A stretch of DNA of 54,102 bases from Magnetococcales bacterium (GTDB taxonomy: Bacteria > Pseudomonadota > Magnetococcia > Magnetococcales > Magnetaquicoccaceae), in NCBI GenBank assembly GCA_011089965.1, contig JAANAU010000023.1, forward strand, positions 1 to 54,102, written 5' to 3'. The notes under the pieces were generated by a model. The model was not told the origin of the DNA. It made no database searches and saw only the letters and a program-made list of their open reading frames with translations. The translations under genes were made by a program, and so were the position numbers. Of the stretch, positions 34,230-42,568 are shown in pieces (position 1 is the stretch's first letter; the number at the start of each line of letters is the position of its first letter).

Positions 34230-36308
34230 TCAGTCATTGGCAGATTTGCGCAGCTCTTTTTTGGCCTGATGCAAGGCTTTCTGGGCCGAGTGCAGCTCCT
34301 GATCGGCAGCCAGAAGTCGTTGCATGGCCTGTTCGATATCTGTTCCGGCCATCATGCGCGAAACCCGTTTGATCTCCTCTGAGGAACCTTCCAGGAAATT
34401 GAGCGATTTGGTGTTTCTGGTCAGAACCGCAAACAGATGGTGACAGATGGAGTCGTGTTTTTCGGAGGCACAGCTACAGGTGCAGGTCATGTTGCTCCCT
34501 TCGCGCCGGAAATGCATGCGATAGATCTCATGACCTTCATCCTCCTGGATCAACAGCTCGATCTCTTGCAGCGGATGTTGTATGGATTCAAATTCTTCCA
34601 CTGCCTTTTTGACCGAGATGTGAAACAGATGGTGGCCCAGATCATCCGAGATGCCGACCTTTTTCAACTGTACCAATAAAGGATGAGGGGCATCGGCAAT
34701 CCGGACCTCGATTCCCTTGGATTTCATCTCGTGCAGGAGTTCGGCAAATCTTTGGCCAGCCGTGATATCCATGTCGGTGATGGCCTGGGCATCGAGGATG
34801 AGCCAGCGAATGGGGGGGTCGGTCACGGCCACGAGCTGGCGCAACCGGGAGGTGACATGGCGGGCGTTGGCAAAGATCATCGGGGCGTAGAGCCGATAGA
34901 CCAGCAAACCAGGGGTTTGTTCCGCTTCAACAGGTGGACTGGCACCGAAATCATGGTGTTTTTGTCCAGGTCCGAGACGGTACAAGACGGCATCTCCGGG
35001 CCGGGAGATCTCCACAATGATGGCGATGAGCGAAATCAACAGCCCCAGAATGATTCCGGGGACCACTCCCGCCAACAGAATTGCCACCGTCACGATCACG
35101 GACATGAAGCATTCAAAGCGATCCATCTGATACAGTTCGCGTAACGCCTTGATTTCCAGCATGCCCAAAGCCGTCACGATCAGGATGGCCGCCAGGGCCA
35201 CCTTGGGCAGATCCATCAACAGATCCGTGCCGTAATTGAGAAAGAGCAGCAGGCCGCCAGCGGCAATCAGTTGCGCCAGTTGGCTTTTGCCTCCGGCAGA
35301 GTCCACGATGGAGGTGCGTGACTGGCTGGCGGAAACGGGGAACCCCTGAAACAATCCAGCCGTGACATTGGCTACGCCCAAGGCGGTCAATTCCCGATTC
35401 GGGTTGATTTCGTAGCGATTTTTGTCGGCAAAGGCCTGTGCCAGCAAGATGCCGTCGGAAAAGGCGAGAAAGGCAATGGCCAGGGCAGCAGGGGCCAGGG
35501 CCGGAATGTCGGTCCAGTACATGCTGGGCAGTACCAGATCGGGAGCGCCTTGGGGGACTTGTCCCACCAGGGCGATGCCACTGTCATGCAGTCCAAACCA
35601 GCGCGTGATCACAATCGCGGTCACCGAAACCAGCAATGCACCCGGAAGGGCAGGAAATCGGCGCGCCAGAACGATCATCAGCACGATCAAAACCGCGCCC
35701 AGGGTCAGGGTGGGAAAATGGGTATTGGAGAGACCGGTGATGATCTGCCACATGATGGGAAAGAAGTCTTCCCCCTGGGTTTTGATGGCAAAGAGTTTGC
35801 CGATCTGGGTGGAGGCAAGGATCAGCGAGGCACCGTTCAGATAGCCGATCAATACCGGACGGGAGAGAAAATCGGCAATGGCTCCGATGCGCAACCGGGC
35901 AGCCAGCATCAGGATGATTCCGGACAGCAGGGCCAGTGTGGCGGCCAGCATGGCGGTACGGATGGGATCTCCTCCGGCCAGAGGCAGAATGGCTGCTCCG
36001 GCCAACAGGCCAATGGCAGCATCCGGACCGGCAATCACCTGACGGGAAGAGGAGAACAGGGCATAGCCGATGGCTGAAGCCAGGGCCGCGTAAATGCCGG
36101 CAATGGGTGGCATGTGGACCAGTTCGGCATAGGCCAAAACCGATGGAATCATGATCACGCACGCTGACACCCCACCGACCAGGTCTCCGGTCAACCAGGC
36201 TGGCTGATAGTGACGCAATTGGGAGAAGATGGGTGGGATCCAATTGTGGAGATGCAAGAAGCGCTTCCAAGACATGAGATCGAGCCTGAATGGACAGGGG
36301 GTGGACAC
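34230..36308 (-). CDS. SulP anion transporter with STAS and C-terminal SWIM-type zinc motif
   Basis: 692 residues; the start at 36308 is GTG, and an ATG at 36275 is the alternative. The SulP core spans about 35-440: GDLVGGVSACVIMIPSVLAYAEL, the NREL segment and GFPVSASQSRTSIVDSAGG. SulP carriers move sulfate, bicarbonate or other anions. A STAS domain follows (about 465-575, WLILDAQAITDMDITA). Beyond it is an unusual tail: at about 585-630 a sequence with C609-x-C611-x-C613 and C622-H-H, giving CxC-x8-CxH as in SWIM zinc fingers (CSCASEKHDSICHH). A charged coiled-coil-like end closes the protein. Substrate unknown. Confidence 0.85.
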   Translation of the reverse strand: MSTPCPFRLDLMSWKRFLHLHNWIPPIFSQLRHYQPAWLTGDLVGGVSACVIMIPSVLAYAELVHMPPIAGIYAALASAIGYALFSSSRQVIAGPDAAIGLLAGAAILPLAGGDPIRTAMLAATLALLSGIILMLAARLRIGAIADFLSRPVLIGYLNGASLILASTQIGKLFAIKTQGEDFFPIMWQIITGLSNTHFPTLTLGAVLIVLMIVLARRFPALPGALLVSVTAIVITRWFGLHDSGIALVGQVPQGAPDLVLPSMYWTDIPALAPAALAIAFLAFSDGILLAQAFADKNRYEINPNRELTALGVANVTAGLFQGFPVSASQSRTSIVDSAGGKSQLAQLIAAGGLLLFLNYGTDLLMDLPKVALAAILIVTALGMLEIKALRELYQMDRFECFMSVIVTVAILLAGVVPGIILGLLISLIAIIVEISRPGDAVLYRLGPGQKHHDFGASPPVEAEQTPGLLVYRLYAPMIFANARHVTSRLRQLVAVTDPPIRWLILDAQAITDMDITAGQRFAELLHEMKSKGIEVRIADAPHPLLVQLKKVGISDDLGHHLFHISVKKAVEEFESIQHPLQEIELLIQEDEGHEIYRMHFRREGSNMTCTCSCASEKHDSICHHLFAVLTRNTKSLNFLEGSSEEIKRVSRMMAGTDIEQAMQRLLAADQELHSAQKALHQAKKELRKSAND

Positions 36309-36692
36309 TCTCTTTTCCAGCCGGAGTGTAAGGCGCCAAAGAGGGAGAATGATAACCGATCATTCTGAATTCTTCCTGAATAATTTTTTTTAAGCGTGAG
36401 CATCGGAATGATCGGCTGAGGGTGATGAATAGGAATGTCTGTAAGGTGGAGTGCTATTGCCTGGTTATTATTTCGGGATGAGATGCATATCCGAACCGTT
36501 GCTTTGTTTCTTGAATGGCTGTAAATAGTTTGACAATATATGCATTCTTGACATCGTTTGCTTGCATCATTGTGGATGATATGGGATGTGACCTGTGCAA
36601 TAATCCATGATGTCAGGTTGGGTATGAGCCGGTATGGAAACAACACAGAAGGTGGAACAATAATTTATAGGATTGGAGGATGTTTTATTGGA
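36309..36692. other. AT-rich intergenic region between SulP and PstS-like genes
   Basis: 384 bp with visibly lower GC than neighbours and no convincing gene; short open frames here lack ribosome binding sites. Two TTGACA hexamers (36530-36535 and 36548-36553) point rightwards to the PstS-like gene, but neither has a clear -10 at 17 bp. The region must serve both divergent genes. GGAGG at 36675-36680 is the ribosome binding site candidate for the PstS-like start. Confidence 0.5.
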
Positions 36693-37436
36693 ATGATAAA
36701 AATATTTTTTATTATATTTTTGATCGTTGGATCGTCCGCCCATGCAGCAGAGATCCTGAATGTGGCTGGATCCACCACAGTGGAAAAGGGGTTGCTGGAA
36801 CCCACTGCCAGTGCCATGGAACAGGCCATCGGAATCAAGGTCCAGGTACGCGGTTTGAACTCCGGAAAGGGGTTTGATGAGCTTAGAGATGGCAAGATCA
36901 TTGCTTCCGTCTCCTCGGCACCGTTGTCCAAATTGTTGGAAAAGGCCGGGTTGGCCGGGGACACTTCGTATCAGGAACATGTCATTGCGACTGATGTCAT
37001 TGTGCCGATTGTGCATCTGGAGAATCCGGTCTCTGAACTCACACACGCCCAGTTGAGCGATCTGAATACAGGCAAGATCGGCAATTGGCAAGCGGTGGGT
37101 GGTAAGGATCAGCCTGTGGTGGTTGTCACCTCTCAAAAAACCGCTGCCACCCGGTTGATGTTTCAAGAGCAGGTGATGCAGAAGGCCGAGTATGCTCCCG
37201 GTGTGCGCGAGGTCCGCTCCACCCGCGAGGAGATCAAACTGGTCAGCAAATTTCGCGGGGGCATTGGGGCGGTTTCCGAATCGTTCATCAAGAAAAATCC
37301 CGGCAAGGTGAAGGTTGTCAAGTCCAAGGCCATTACACGTCCCTTGAGCTTCATTACCAAAGGCGTACCGGAGCCGATGGTTCAAAAGGTGATCGATTTT
37401 CTGCGATCCGACGCAGCCAAGGCGATCTACCAATAG
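36693..37436 (+). CDS. PstS-like substrate-binding protein
   Basis: 247 residues from ATG 36693; the longer frame reaches into the AT-rich gap and is not family-like. Signal peptide residues 1-19 (MIKIFFIIFLIVGSSAHAA). VAGSTTVEKGLLEPTASAM and the FDELRDGKIIASVSSAPLS segment match phosphate-binding PBP-like proteins. SQKTAATRLMFQEQVM and GGIGAVSESF follow the usual order. There are no pst permease genes; the next gene, 66 bp on, is a chemoreceptor. A periplasmic ligand presenter for that receptor is plausible. Family firm, ligand and partner inferred. Confidence 0.88.
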   Translation: MIKIFFIIFLIVGSSAHAAEILNVAGSTTVEKGLLEPTASAMEQAIGIKVQVRGLNSGKGFDELRDGKIIASVSSAPLSKLLEKAGLAGDTSYQEHVIATDVIVPIVHLENPVSELTHAQLSDLNTGKIGNWQAVGGKDQPVVVVTSQKTAATRLMFQEQVMQKAEYAPGVREVRSTREEIKLVSKFRGGIGAVSESFIKKNPGKVKVVKSKAITRPLSFITKGVPEPMVQKVIDFLRSDAAKAIYQ

Positions 37437-37502
37437 ACGGGTCGTGATCCAAAGTGGCTTTCTCCAGTTATCAATATTCCAGGAAAGTTGCGAGAGTAGA
37501 CT

Positions 37503-39935
37503 ATGAAGCTGCATGCAAAAACCGTCATCATACCGACAGGCATTATGATGGCGATTTTTCTGGTGACAGGTATCGTGTTTTTTGTGCAAATTTTTCAAAA
37601 CGCACAACAAAATCAAAAAGATGTCATGTCGCGTCAATTGCGTGCGGATGGTCATTTGTTGATCAGCAATCTGGGTTTGCTTCTTTCGACCGCCGGACCT
37701 GCCGAAGCCCTTTTTGGATTGGGCGTCAAAGATGACGGTGTGGTCAAAACTCTGTTGGAGTCGTTGCAACCATTGGGCTTGAGCGAGGTGATCATCACGG
37801 ACAAGTTGGGCAAACCGCTTTATCCGGCCAATGCCACCTTGCCGGAAGGGTTGGCAGGCAATCTGAATCGATCTGCGCCGATCATGGGTGCAGCGCATCT
37901 GGTCATGCAACCGGATCGGATCCTGGTGTATGGCCCGATCATCGATGTGGAGACCCATACCGGTCATCTGATATTTGTCGTGCGGTTGCCTGACTCGTTT
38001 CGAGAGATTCCTTCCCCCTGGCCGGAGGGGCTGACCCGGGATCCAACCAGGAACCAGCTCAGGGGATCCATGAGTGAGCAGTTGGCAAGCGTGTTCCAGG
38101 AGACCGAACAGCGCGAGGACAAATTTCTGCAAAGAATGATGCTGGTGAATGGCGGGGTTCTGGTGGTCTGTCTGGCTCTGACCCTGTTGGTCCAGAGGAT
38201 GGTTGCCACAGGCATGTTGCGTCCGCTTCATGGTATCATGCAGGGAGTGGAGGAGATGCGTTCGGGCGATCTCACGAAGCGAATCCCGGTTCGGACTTCT
38301 GGTGACGAGATCGATGATCTGGCATCTCATATCAATCAATTGGCGGACAGTTTGACCGGGACGGTCGGTCTGGTGCGGCTGCAATCGGAAACCGCTTCAG
38401 CCATTTCGTCTGCCTTGTCGGGAGCCTCCCGGAGCATGTCCCGGGATTCTTCGCTCATTGAGGAGATGGCGCACAATTCAGTGGGAGAGAATGACCGGGT
38501 TGATGCTGAAACGCGCGCTTTGGTGCAAAGTATTGAGCTGGCTACGGAGAATATGTCCGGGGTTAAATCGGGGGTGGAGCAGCTCTCTCTCAATATTGGC
38601 GCTCTGGCGCGGGAGGGGGAGAAGGCCAGCCTCAACGTCAACACGGTGGCCACTGCTGCCGAGGAGATGAGTACCAATCTGGAAGGGGTCAATCATAACC
38701 TTGATCAGGTGCAGGGAGCGGTCCTTGCGGTTTCCGGCTTGATCAGCGATTTGACCGGTTCGTTCGACGGGGTTCGGGAACGGTGCGCCAATGCCAATGC
38801 CGAAACCTCCAGGGCGATGCGCATGGTTCGGGAAAACAACGAAATCATGACTCGTTTGGTGGCCTCAGCGGTAGAGATTGGTAATGTTGTGCAGATCATC
38901 AACACCATTGCCGAACAGACCAACATGTTGTCGCTCAATGCGGCCATTGAAGCCGCAGGAGCAGGCGAAAAGGGGGCAGGATTCGCTGTGGTGGCAGGGG
39001 AGGTCAAAGAGTTGGCCCGGCAGACCGCGGATGCCACCTCCGGAATTTTCCGCATGGTTGATGAGATTCAAGGGCATTCCAGAAGTGCCATGGATGCGGT
39101 TCAAGGGGTGACGGTGGCTTTCGACCGAATCAACGACTCCAACATGGAGATTGCGGATGCGGTCAATGAACAAGGCGAGATGGTCAACCGCATTTCCGGT
39201 TCCATGGACAATCTGAAGGGGGCTGCCGAAGAGGTGACCCGCAATGCCCGGGAGATCGGAGCGGCTGCTCAGGATGTTTCCCGTTCGGCGCTCGAAGCCG
39301 CGCAAAGTACTGTTCAGATCGCTGATCTGGCAATGCTGGCAGAGGAGGCGGCCCAGTCCCTGACTCGTGATGGCGAGGAGGCGCAATCACGCATTCACCA
39401 GGTTTTGCAATCGGGACAGGGGATTCTGTTTTCATCGGCTGAGGTTCAAAAGAAGGGGGTGCAGGCATTGGACCGCATCCGCCTGATGAACGGTTGGATT
39501 GAACAATCGGTCATGTTGACCGATGTGGTGCGTCATACCAGTCAGGCCATGGAGCAGGCTACCCAGGGATTGCAAACCGGAGAGTCGCCGTTTGATGTCC
39601 GCAAAGTCAAAGAGTTGCATCTGCACTGGCTGGGACAGCTTGGACAGGCGGTGCGCGGGGCATCAGGCATGGAGGAAAAGGTGGTCAGCAGCCATCACGA
39701 ATGCGCTTTTGGTAAATGGTATCATCAAGAGGGCAGGCAACGCTTCGGGGAGCATCCTTTGTTTCAGGATGTGGGCAAGGTCCACGAGGAGATACATCGG
39801 GTTGGTGCCGACGCATTGCAGGATGCGCGGCAGGCCCGGTTCTCCGAGGCTGCGCAAAAATTTGCGACTTTGAACGAGATACGTGCCCGTTTGTTTGCAC
39901 GGCTGGATGATCTTTATCTGGCAATCAGTCAGTAG
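37503..39935 (+). CDS. Methyl-accepting chemotaxis protein with CZB zinc domain
   Basis: 810 residues. Two membrane segments (about 10-32 and 215-235) enclose a periplasmic sensor of about 180 residues; HAMP follows (about 237-290, ending GDEIDDLASHINQLADSL). The signalling domain tip IINTIAEQTNMLSLNAAIEAA is intact and binds CheA/CheW. The C-terminal CZB domain has its zinc ligands: HLHW, HECAFGKWY and VHEEIH. CZB domains sense zinc or hypochlorite redox state. It is 66 bp after the PstS-like gene. No cheA, cheW or other che genes in the window. Confidence 0.95.
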   Translation: MKLHAKTVIIPTGIMMAIFLVTGIVFFVQIFQNAQQNQKDVMSRQLRADGHLLISNLGLLLSTAGPAEALFGLGVKDDGVVKTLLESLQPLGLSEVIITDKLGKPLYPANATLPEGLAGNLNRSAPIMGAAHLVMQPDRILVYGPIIDVETHTGHLIFVVRLPDSFREIPSPWPEGLTRDPTRNQLRGSMSEQLASVFQETEQREDKFLQRMMLVNGGVLVVCLALTLLVQRMVATGMLRPLHGIMQGVEEMRSGDLTKRIPVRTSGDEIDDLASHINQLADSLTGTVGLVRLQSETASAISSALSGASRSMSRDSSLIEEMAHNSVGENDRVDAETRALVQSIELATENMSGVKSGVEQLSLNIGALAREGEKASLNVNTVATAAEEMSTNLEGVNHNLDQVQGAVLAVSGLISDLTGSFDGVRERCANANAETSRAMRMVRENNEIMTRLVASAVEIGNVVQIINTIAEQTNMLSLNAAIEAAGAGEKGAGFAVVAGEVKELARQTADATSGIFRMVDEIQGHSRSAMDAVQGVTVAFDRINDSNMEIADAVNEQGEMVNRISGSMDNLKGAAEEVTRNAREIGAAAQDVSRSALEAAQSTVQIADLAMLAEEAAQSLTRDGEEAQSRIHQVLQSGQGILFSSAEVQKKGVQALDRIRLMNGWIEQSVMLTDVVRHTSQAMEQATQGLQTGESPFDVRKVKELHLHWLGQLGQAVRGASGMEEKVVSSHHECAFGKWYHQEGRQRFGEHPLFQDVGKVHEEIHRVGADALQDARQARFSEAAQKFATLNEIRARLFARLDDLYLAISQ

Positions 39936-40124
39936 GCCATTTGATTCAGTCGGCTGCCCTTGGGATCCGGTGGTATGCAGATCGTATCCGCATGGATGCC
40001 TCACACCTCACCGGTCATTTCGTGATGATGGACAGTCAGCACTACGGCAACTTGCATGCAGATGGTGCAATCGGTTAAACTGAACCGTTTGCCAATTATC
40101 TGAATATGGACCGGTGCCGGATCG

Positions 40125-41105
40125 ATGACTCAGACCGTTTTTTCCTGCATTCTTGGACATGCCGCACTTGTGGCCCGGTTGCAGTCGGCCTTGCACCACG
40201 GTTCTCCAGGCCATGCCCGGCTGTTCCATGGCCCCGAGGGAGTTGGCAAGCAGACCGTGGCCCTGGCCTGGATCCAAAGCCTGTTCTGTCTCCAACCCGT
40301 GACGAACGATCAAGGGCTGGCCGGATGTGGAACGTGTTCCTCATGCATCAAGTGCACAACAGGCAATCATCCGGATCTGCAACGCCTGGAGCTGTTGGAA
40401 AAGAAATCCCGCATCTCCGTGGATCAGGTGCGCGAGTTGACCCGCGCCATGAGCTTCACCCCTCTGGAGTCTGACAGAAAGGTGGCCCTGATCGATGATG
40501 CTGCCCTGATGAATGAATCCGCTGCCAACGCCCTGCTCAAAACCCTGGAAGAGCCGCCCGCCCATTCCGTGTTGATTCTCATTACCAGTCGGCCTGGGGC
40601 TTTGTTGCCAACCATCCGTTCCCGCTGTCAGCAGGAACGATTTCATCCTCTGGCACCCGCAGAGATGGCGGCACTGTTGCAACGATTGGCCCCGGGACTC
40701 TCTCCTGCGGAACAGAGTGAGACCATTCGTCTGGCTGGAGGCAGCATTGGTGCGGCCTTGCGGTTGGCCGACCCCGGCGTGCTGGAACAGCGCCACCGTT
40801 TTTTTCGTACCCTGGAGAGCCTGTCTGTCGGCTCTTTGAACGATCTGATTGCCGCAGCTCAGGAGTGGAGCGAAAGCGAACGGTTTGCCCAGGTGCCGGA
40901 GTATCTGGAAACATGGTTTGCGGAACGGATTCGTGCTAGCGTACAACAGGGTGCCAGCCTGGATATCGGGCCAGAGCAGTGGTTGGAAGGAGCCAACCAA
41001 CTGGTGCGATTGGCGCGGGAGGCACGGATTTTCAATCTCAATGCGCGTCTGACCTTGGAAGCGATCTTCATTCGTTTGGCACGCATGCGCGGAGTGGCGT
41101 TTTGA
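40125..41105 (+). CDS. holB: DNA polymerase III delta' subunit
   Basis: 326 residues. The AAA+ clamp-loader fold shows an intact P-loop-like GPEGVGKQT, the zinc knuckle CGTCSSC followed by a further Cys and HPD, the SRISVDQVRELTRAM segment, and AANALLKTLEEPP with the sensor region LLPTIRSRCQ. It helps load the beta clamp in the replisome. Its stop shares a base with the start of the PSP1 gene (TGATG), so the two are coupled. tmk, the usual upstream neighbour, is absent; the 189-bp gap before it shows only a weak hairpin (CGGTT/AACCG at 40072-40087). Confidence 0.94.
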   Translation: MTQTVFSCILGHAALVARLQSALHHGSPGHARLFHGPEGVGKQTVALAWIQSLFCLQPVTNDQGLAGCGTCSSCIKCTTGNHPDLQRLELLEKKSRISVDQVRELTRAMSFTPLESDRKVALIDDAALMNESAANALLKTLEEPPAHSVLILITSRPGALLPTIRSRCQQERFHPLAPAEMAALLQRLAPGLSPAEQSETIRLAGGSIGAALRLADPGVLEQRHRFFRTLESLSVGSLNDLIAAAQEWSESERFAQVPEYLETWFAERIRASVQQGASLDIGPEQWLEGANQLVRLAREARIFNLNARLTLEAIFIRLARMRGVAF

Positions 41106-42568
41106 TGAGTGGTTCAGCTCAGGATCCCATGGCAATCTTGGATGCATCGACTCCTGTCCCTGCGGGTCAGTGTCTGCTCGGGTTGAAGATTCCCGACTCC
41201 TGCATGGAGTACCGGGTGTGGTCAGATCTGACAACCGTGAGTGCCGGGGATCAACTGTTGGTGCAGGTGCGCGATGGGGAAACCATCGCCACGGTCCAAA
41301 GACGGTTTCAACTGCCGGTCGAGCCTTTTCCTGGGCCGATCACCAAGATCATGCGACGTTTGAATGACAAGGATCTGCGTTTCTTGTCGTGGCGGGCCGA
41401 GCAGGAACCCCGGGCACAACGCATCTGTCGGGACCGGATTCGAGAATTGCAACTGCCCATGAAGCTGTCCAGGGTGGTCTATCCGTTCGGGGGCGGCAAG
41501 GCGATCATCTATTACACCTCGGAAGAGCGCATCGATTTCCGCGATCTGGTGCGCCTGCTGACCGCAGATCTGCGGGTGCGGGTCGAGATGCGTCATGTGG
41601 GGGTGCGTGATGAAAGCAAATTGCTGTGCGGATTGGGTCCGTGTGGGAAGACCTTGTGTTGTTCGCAATTTCTGACCCGTTTTCATCCGGTTTCGGTCCG
41701 CATGGCCAAGAATCAGGATCTCTCCCTGACACCGGAAGGGATTTCCGGGGTGTGTGGTCGTTTGATGTGCTGTCTGGCCTATGAAAACGATGCCTATCTG
41801 GAATTGCGCAAGGGTCTGCCCAAGGTCAAATCCAAGGTGGTGCTCAAGGATGGTCGCGAAGGGGTGGTGCGGTCGCTCTACCCGTTGCTGAACCGGGTGG
41901 AGATCCTGTTTGGTGAAGGTGTGACCGAACAGATGGATGTGGAAAAACTGGTGGGGGATTTTACGGCAGCTGCGGTGGTGGAGGCAGGAGGCGAAGAGGA
42001 GGAGGAGAATGGCAAAAAAGCGGATGGCGTACCGACCAGGCCGGTGAAAAAGCCCATGGCTCCGGAGCGTTCCCGAGGGGCCACATCGGGAAGAACACCG
42101 CAGAAAACCGAACCCCCAACATCCAGAAAAAATCGTCCACCTGTCCCCTCTGTCTCCAATGTCGCACCTCAGCAGGTGGCGGTTGTGCCACTGCCGGAGG
42201 CGAGCGTGGCTGAAGAGATGGGAGATCCCGGTGGCCAGAGTGGTCAGCCGGAAGAGCAGGCTGCTGCAACTTCTGCCAAACGTCCTCCACGCCGTCGCCG
42301 TCGTGGTCAACGGAGCGCATCGGGAGGGGGGGGAGATGCGGCCAGCATGGAGGTCACGCCAGCAATGGACCTGGCAGGAGCGGAACCGGTTGCGGCTCCG
42401 ACGCCATTGGTGCCCATGGCCTCTGATACAGAAGATGCCCATGGCACCGGGCAGGAGCAGCCCGTGCGCCCGGCAGGCAGCGGGCGGAGGCGTCGTCGTC
42501 GCTCTGCCGTCCGACGTGGTGGGGGGGGAGAAACACCTTCGGCTGCAACGGAAGGAGGCCAGAAATGA
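41105..42568 (+). CDS. PSP1 domain protein (RicT/YaaT-like) with arginine-rich tail
   Basis: 487 residues from ATG 41105. The PSP1 domain lies at about 25-275: RIRELQLPMKL, VVYPFGGGKAIIYYTSEERIDFR in parts, HVGVRDESKLL, CGLGPCGKTLCC, and VCGRLMCCLAYEND. The Cys pairs are those that hold an Fe-S cluster in the RicT group, which regulates RNA decay and other processes in Bacillus. The last 200 residues are low-complexity: an acidic GGEEEEENGKK block, then Pro/Ser/Ala with two basic runs, PPRRRRRGQR and GSGRRRRRRSAVRRGGGG. Such tails bind RNA in other proteins; here that is inference. Overlaps the TatD gene by 4 bp. Confidence 0.88.
   Translation: MSGSAQDPMAILDASTPVPAGQCLLGLKIPDSCMEYRVWSDLTTVSAGDQLLVQVRDGETIATVQRRFQLPVEPFPGPITKIMRRLNDKDLRFLSWRAEQEPRAQRICRDRIRELQLPMKLSRVVYPFGGGKAIIYYTSEERIDFRDLVRLLTADLRVRVEMRHVGVRDESKLLCGLGPCGKTLCCSQFLTRFHPVSVRMAKNQDLSLTPEGISGVCGRLMCCLAYENDAYLELRKGLPKVKSKVVLKDGREGVVRSLYPLLNRVEILFGEGVTEQMDVEKLVGDFTAAAVVEAGGEEEEENGKKADGVPTRPVKKPMAPERSRGATSGRTPQKTEPPTSRKNRPPVPSVSNVAPQQVAVVPLPEASVAEEMGDPGGQSGQPEEQAAATSAKRPPRRRRRGQRSASGGGGDAASMEVTPAMDLAGAEPVAAPTPLVPMASDTEDAHGTGQEQPVRPAGSGRRRRRRSAVRRGGGGETPSAATEGGQK

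Noticed and set aside
40072-40087. Hairpin CGGTT/AACCG before holB as a terminator
   Set aside because: Short stem and no T run on either side.
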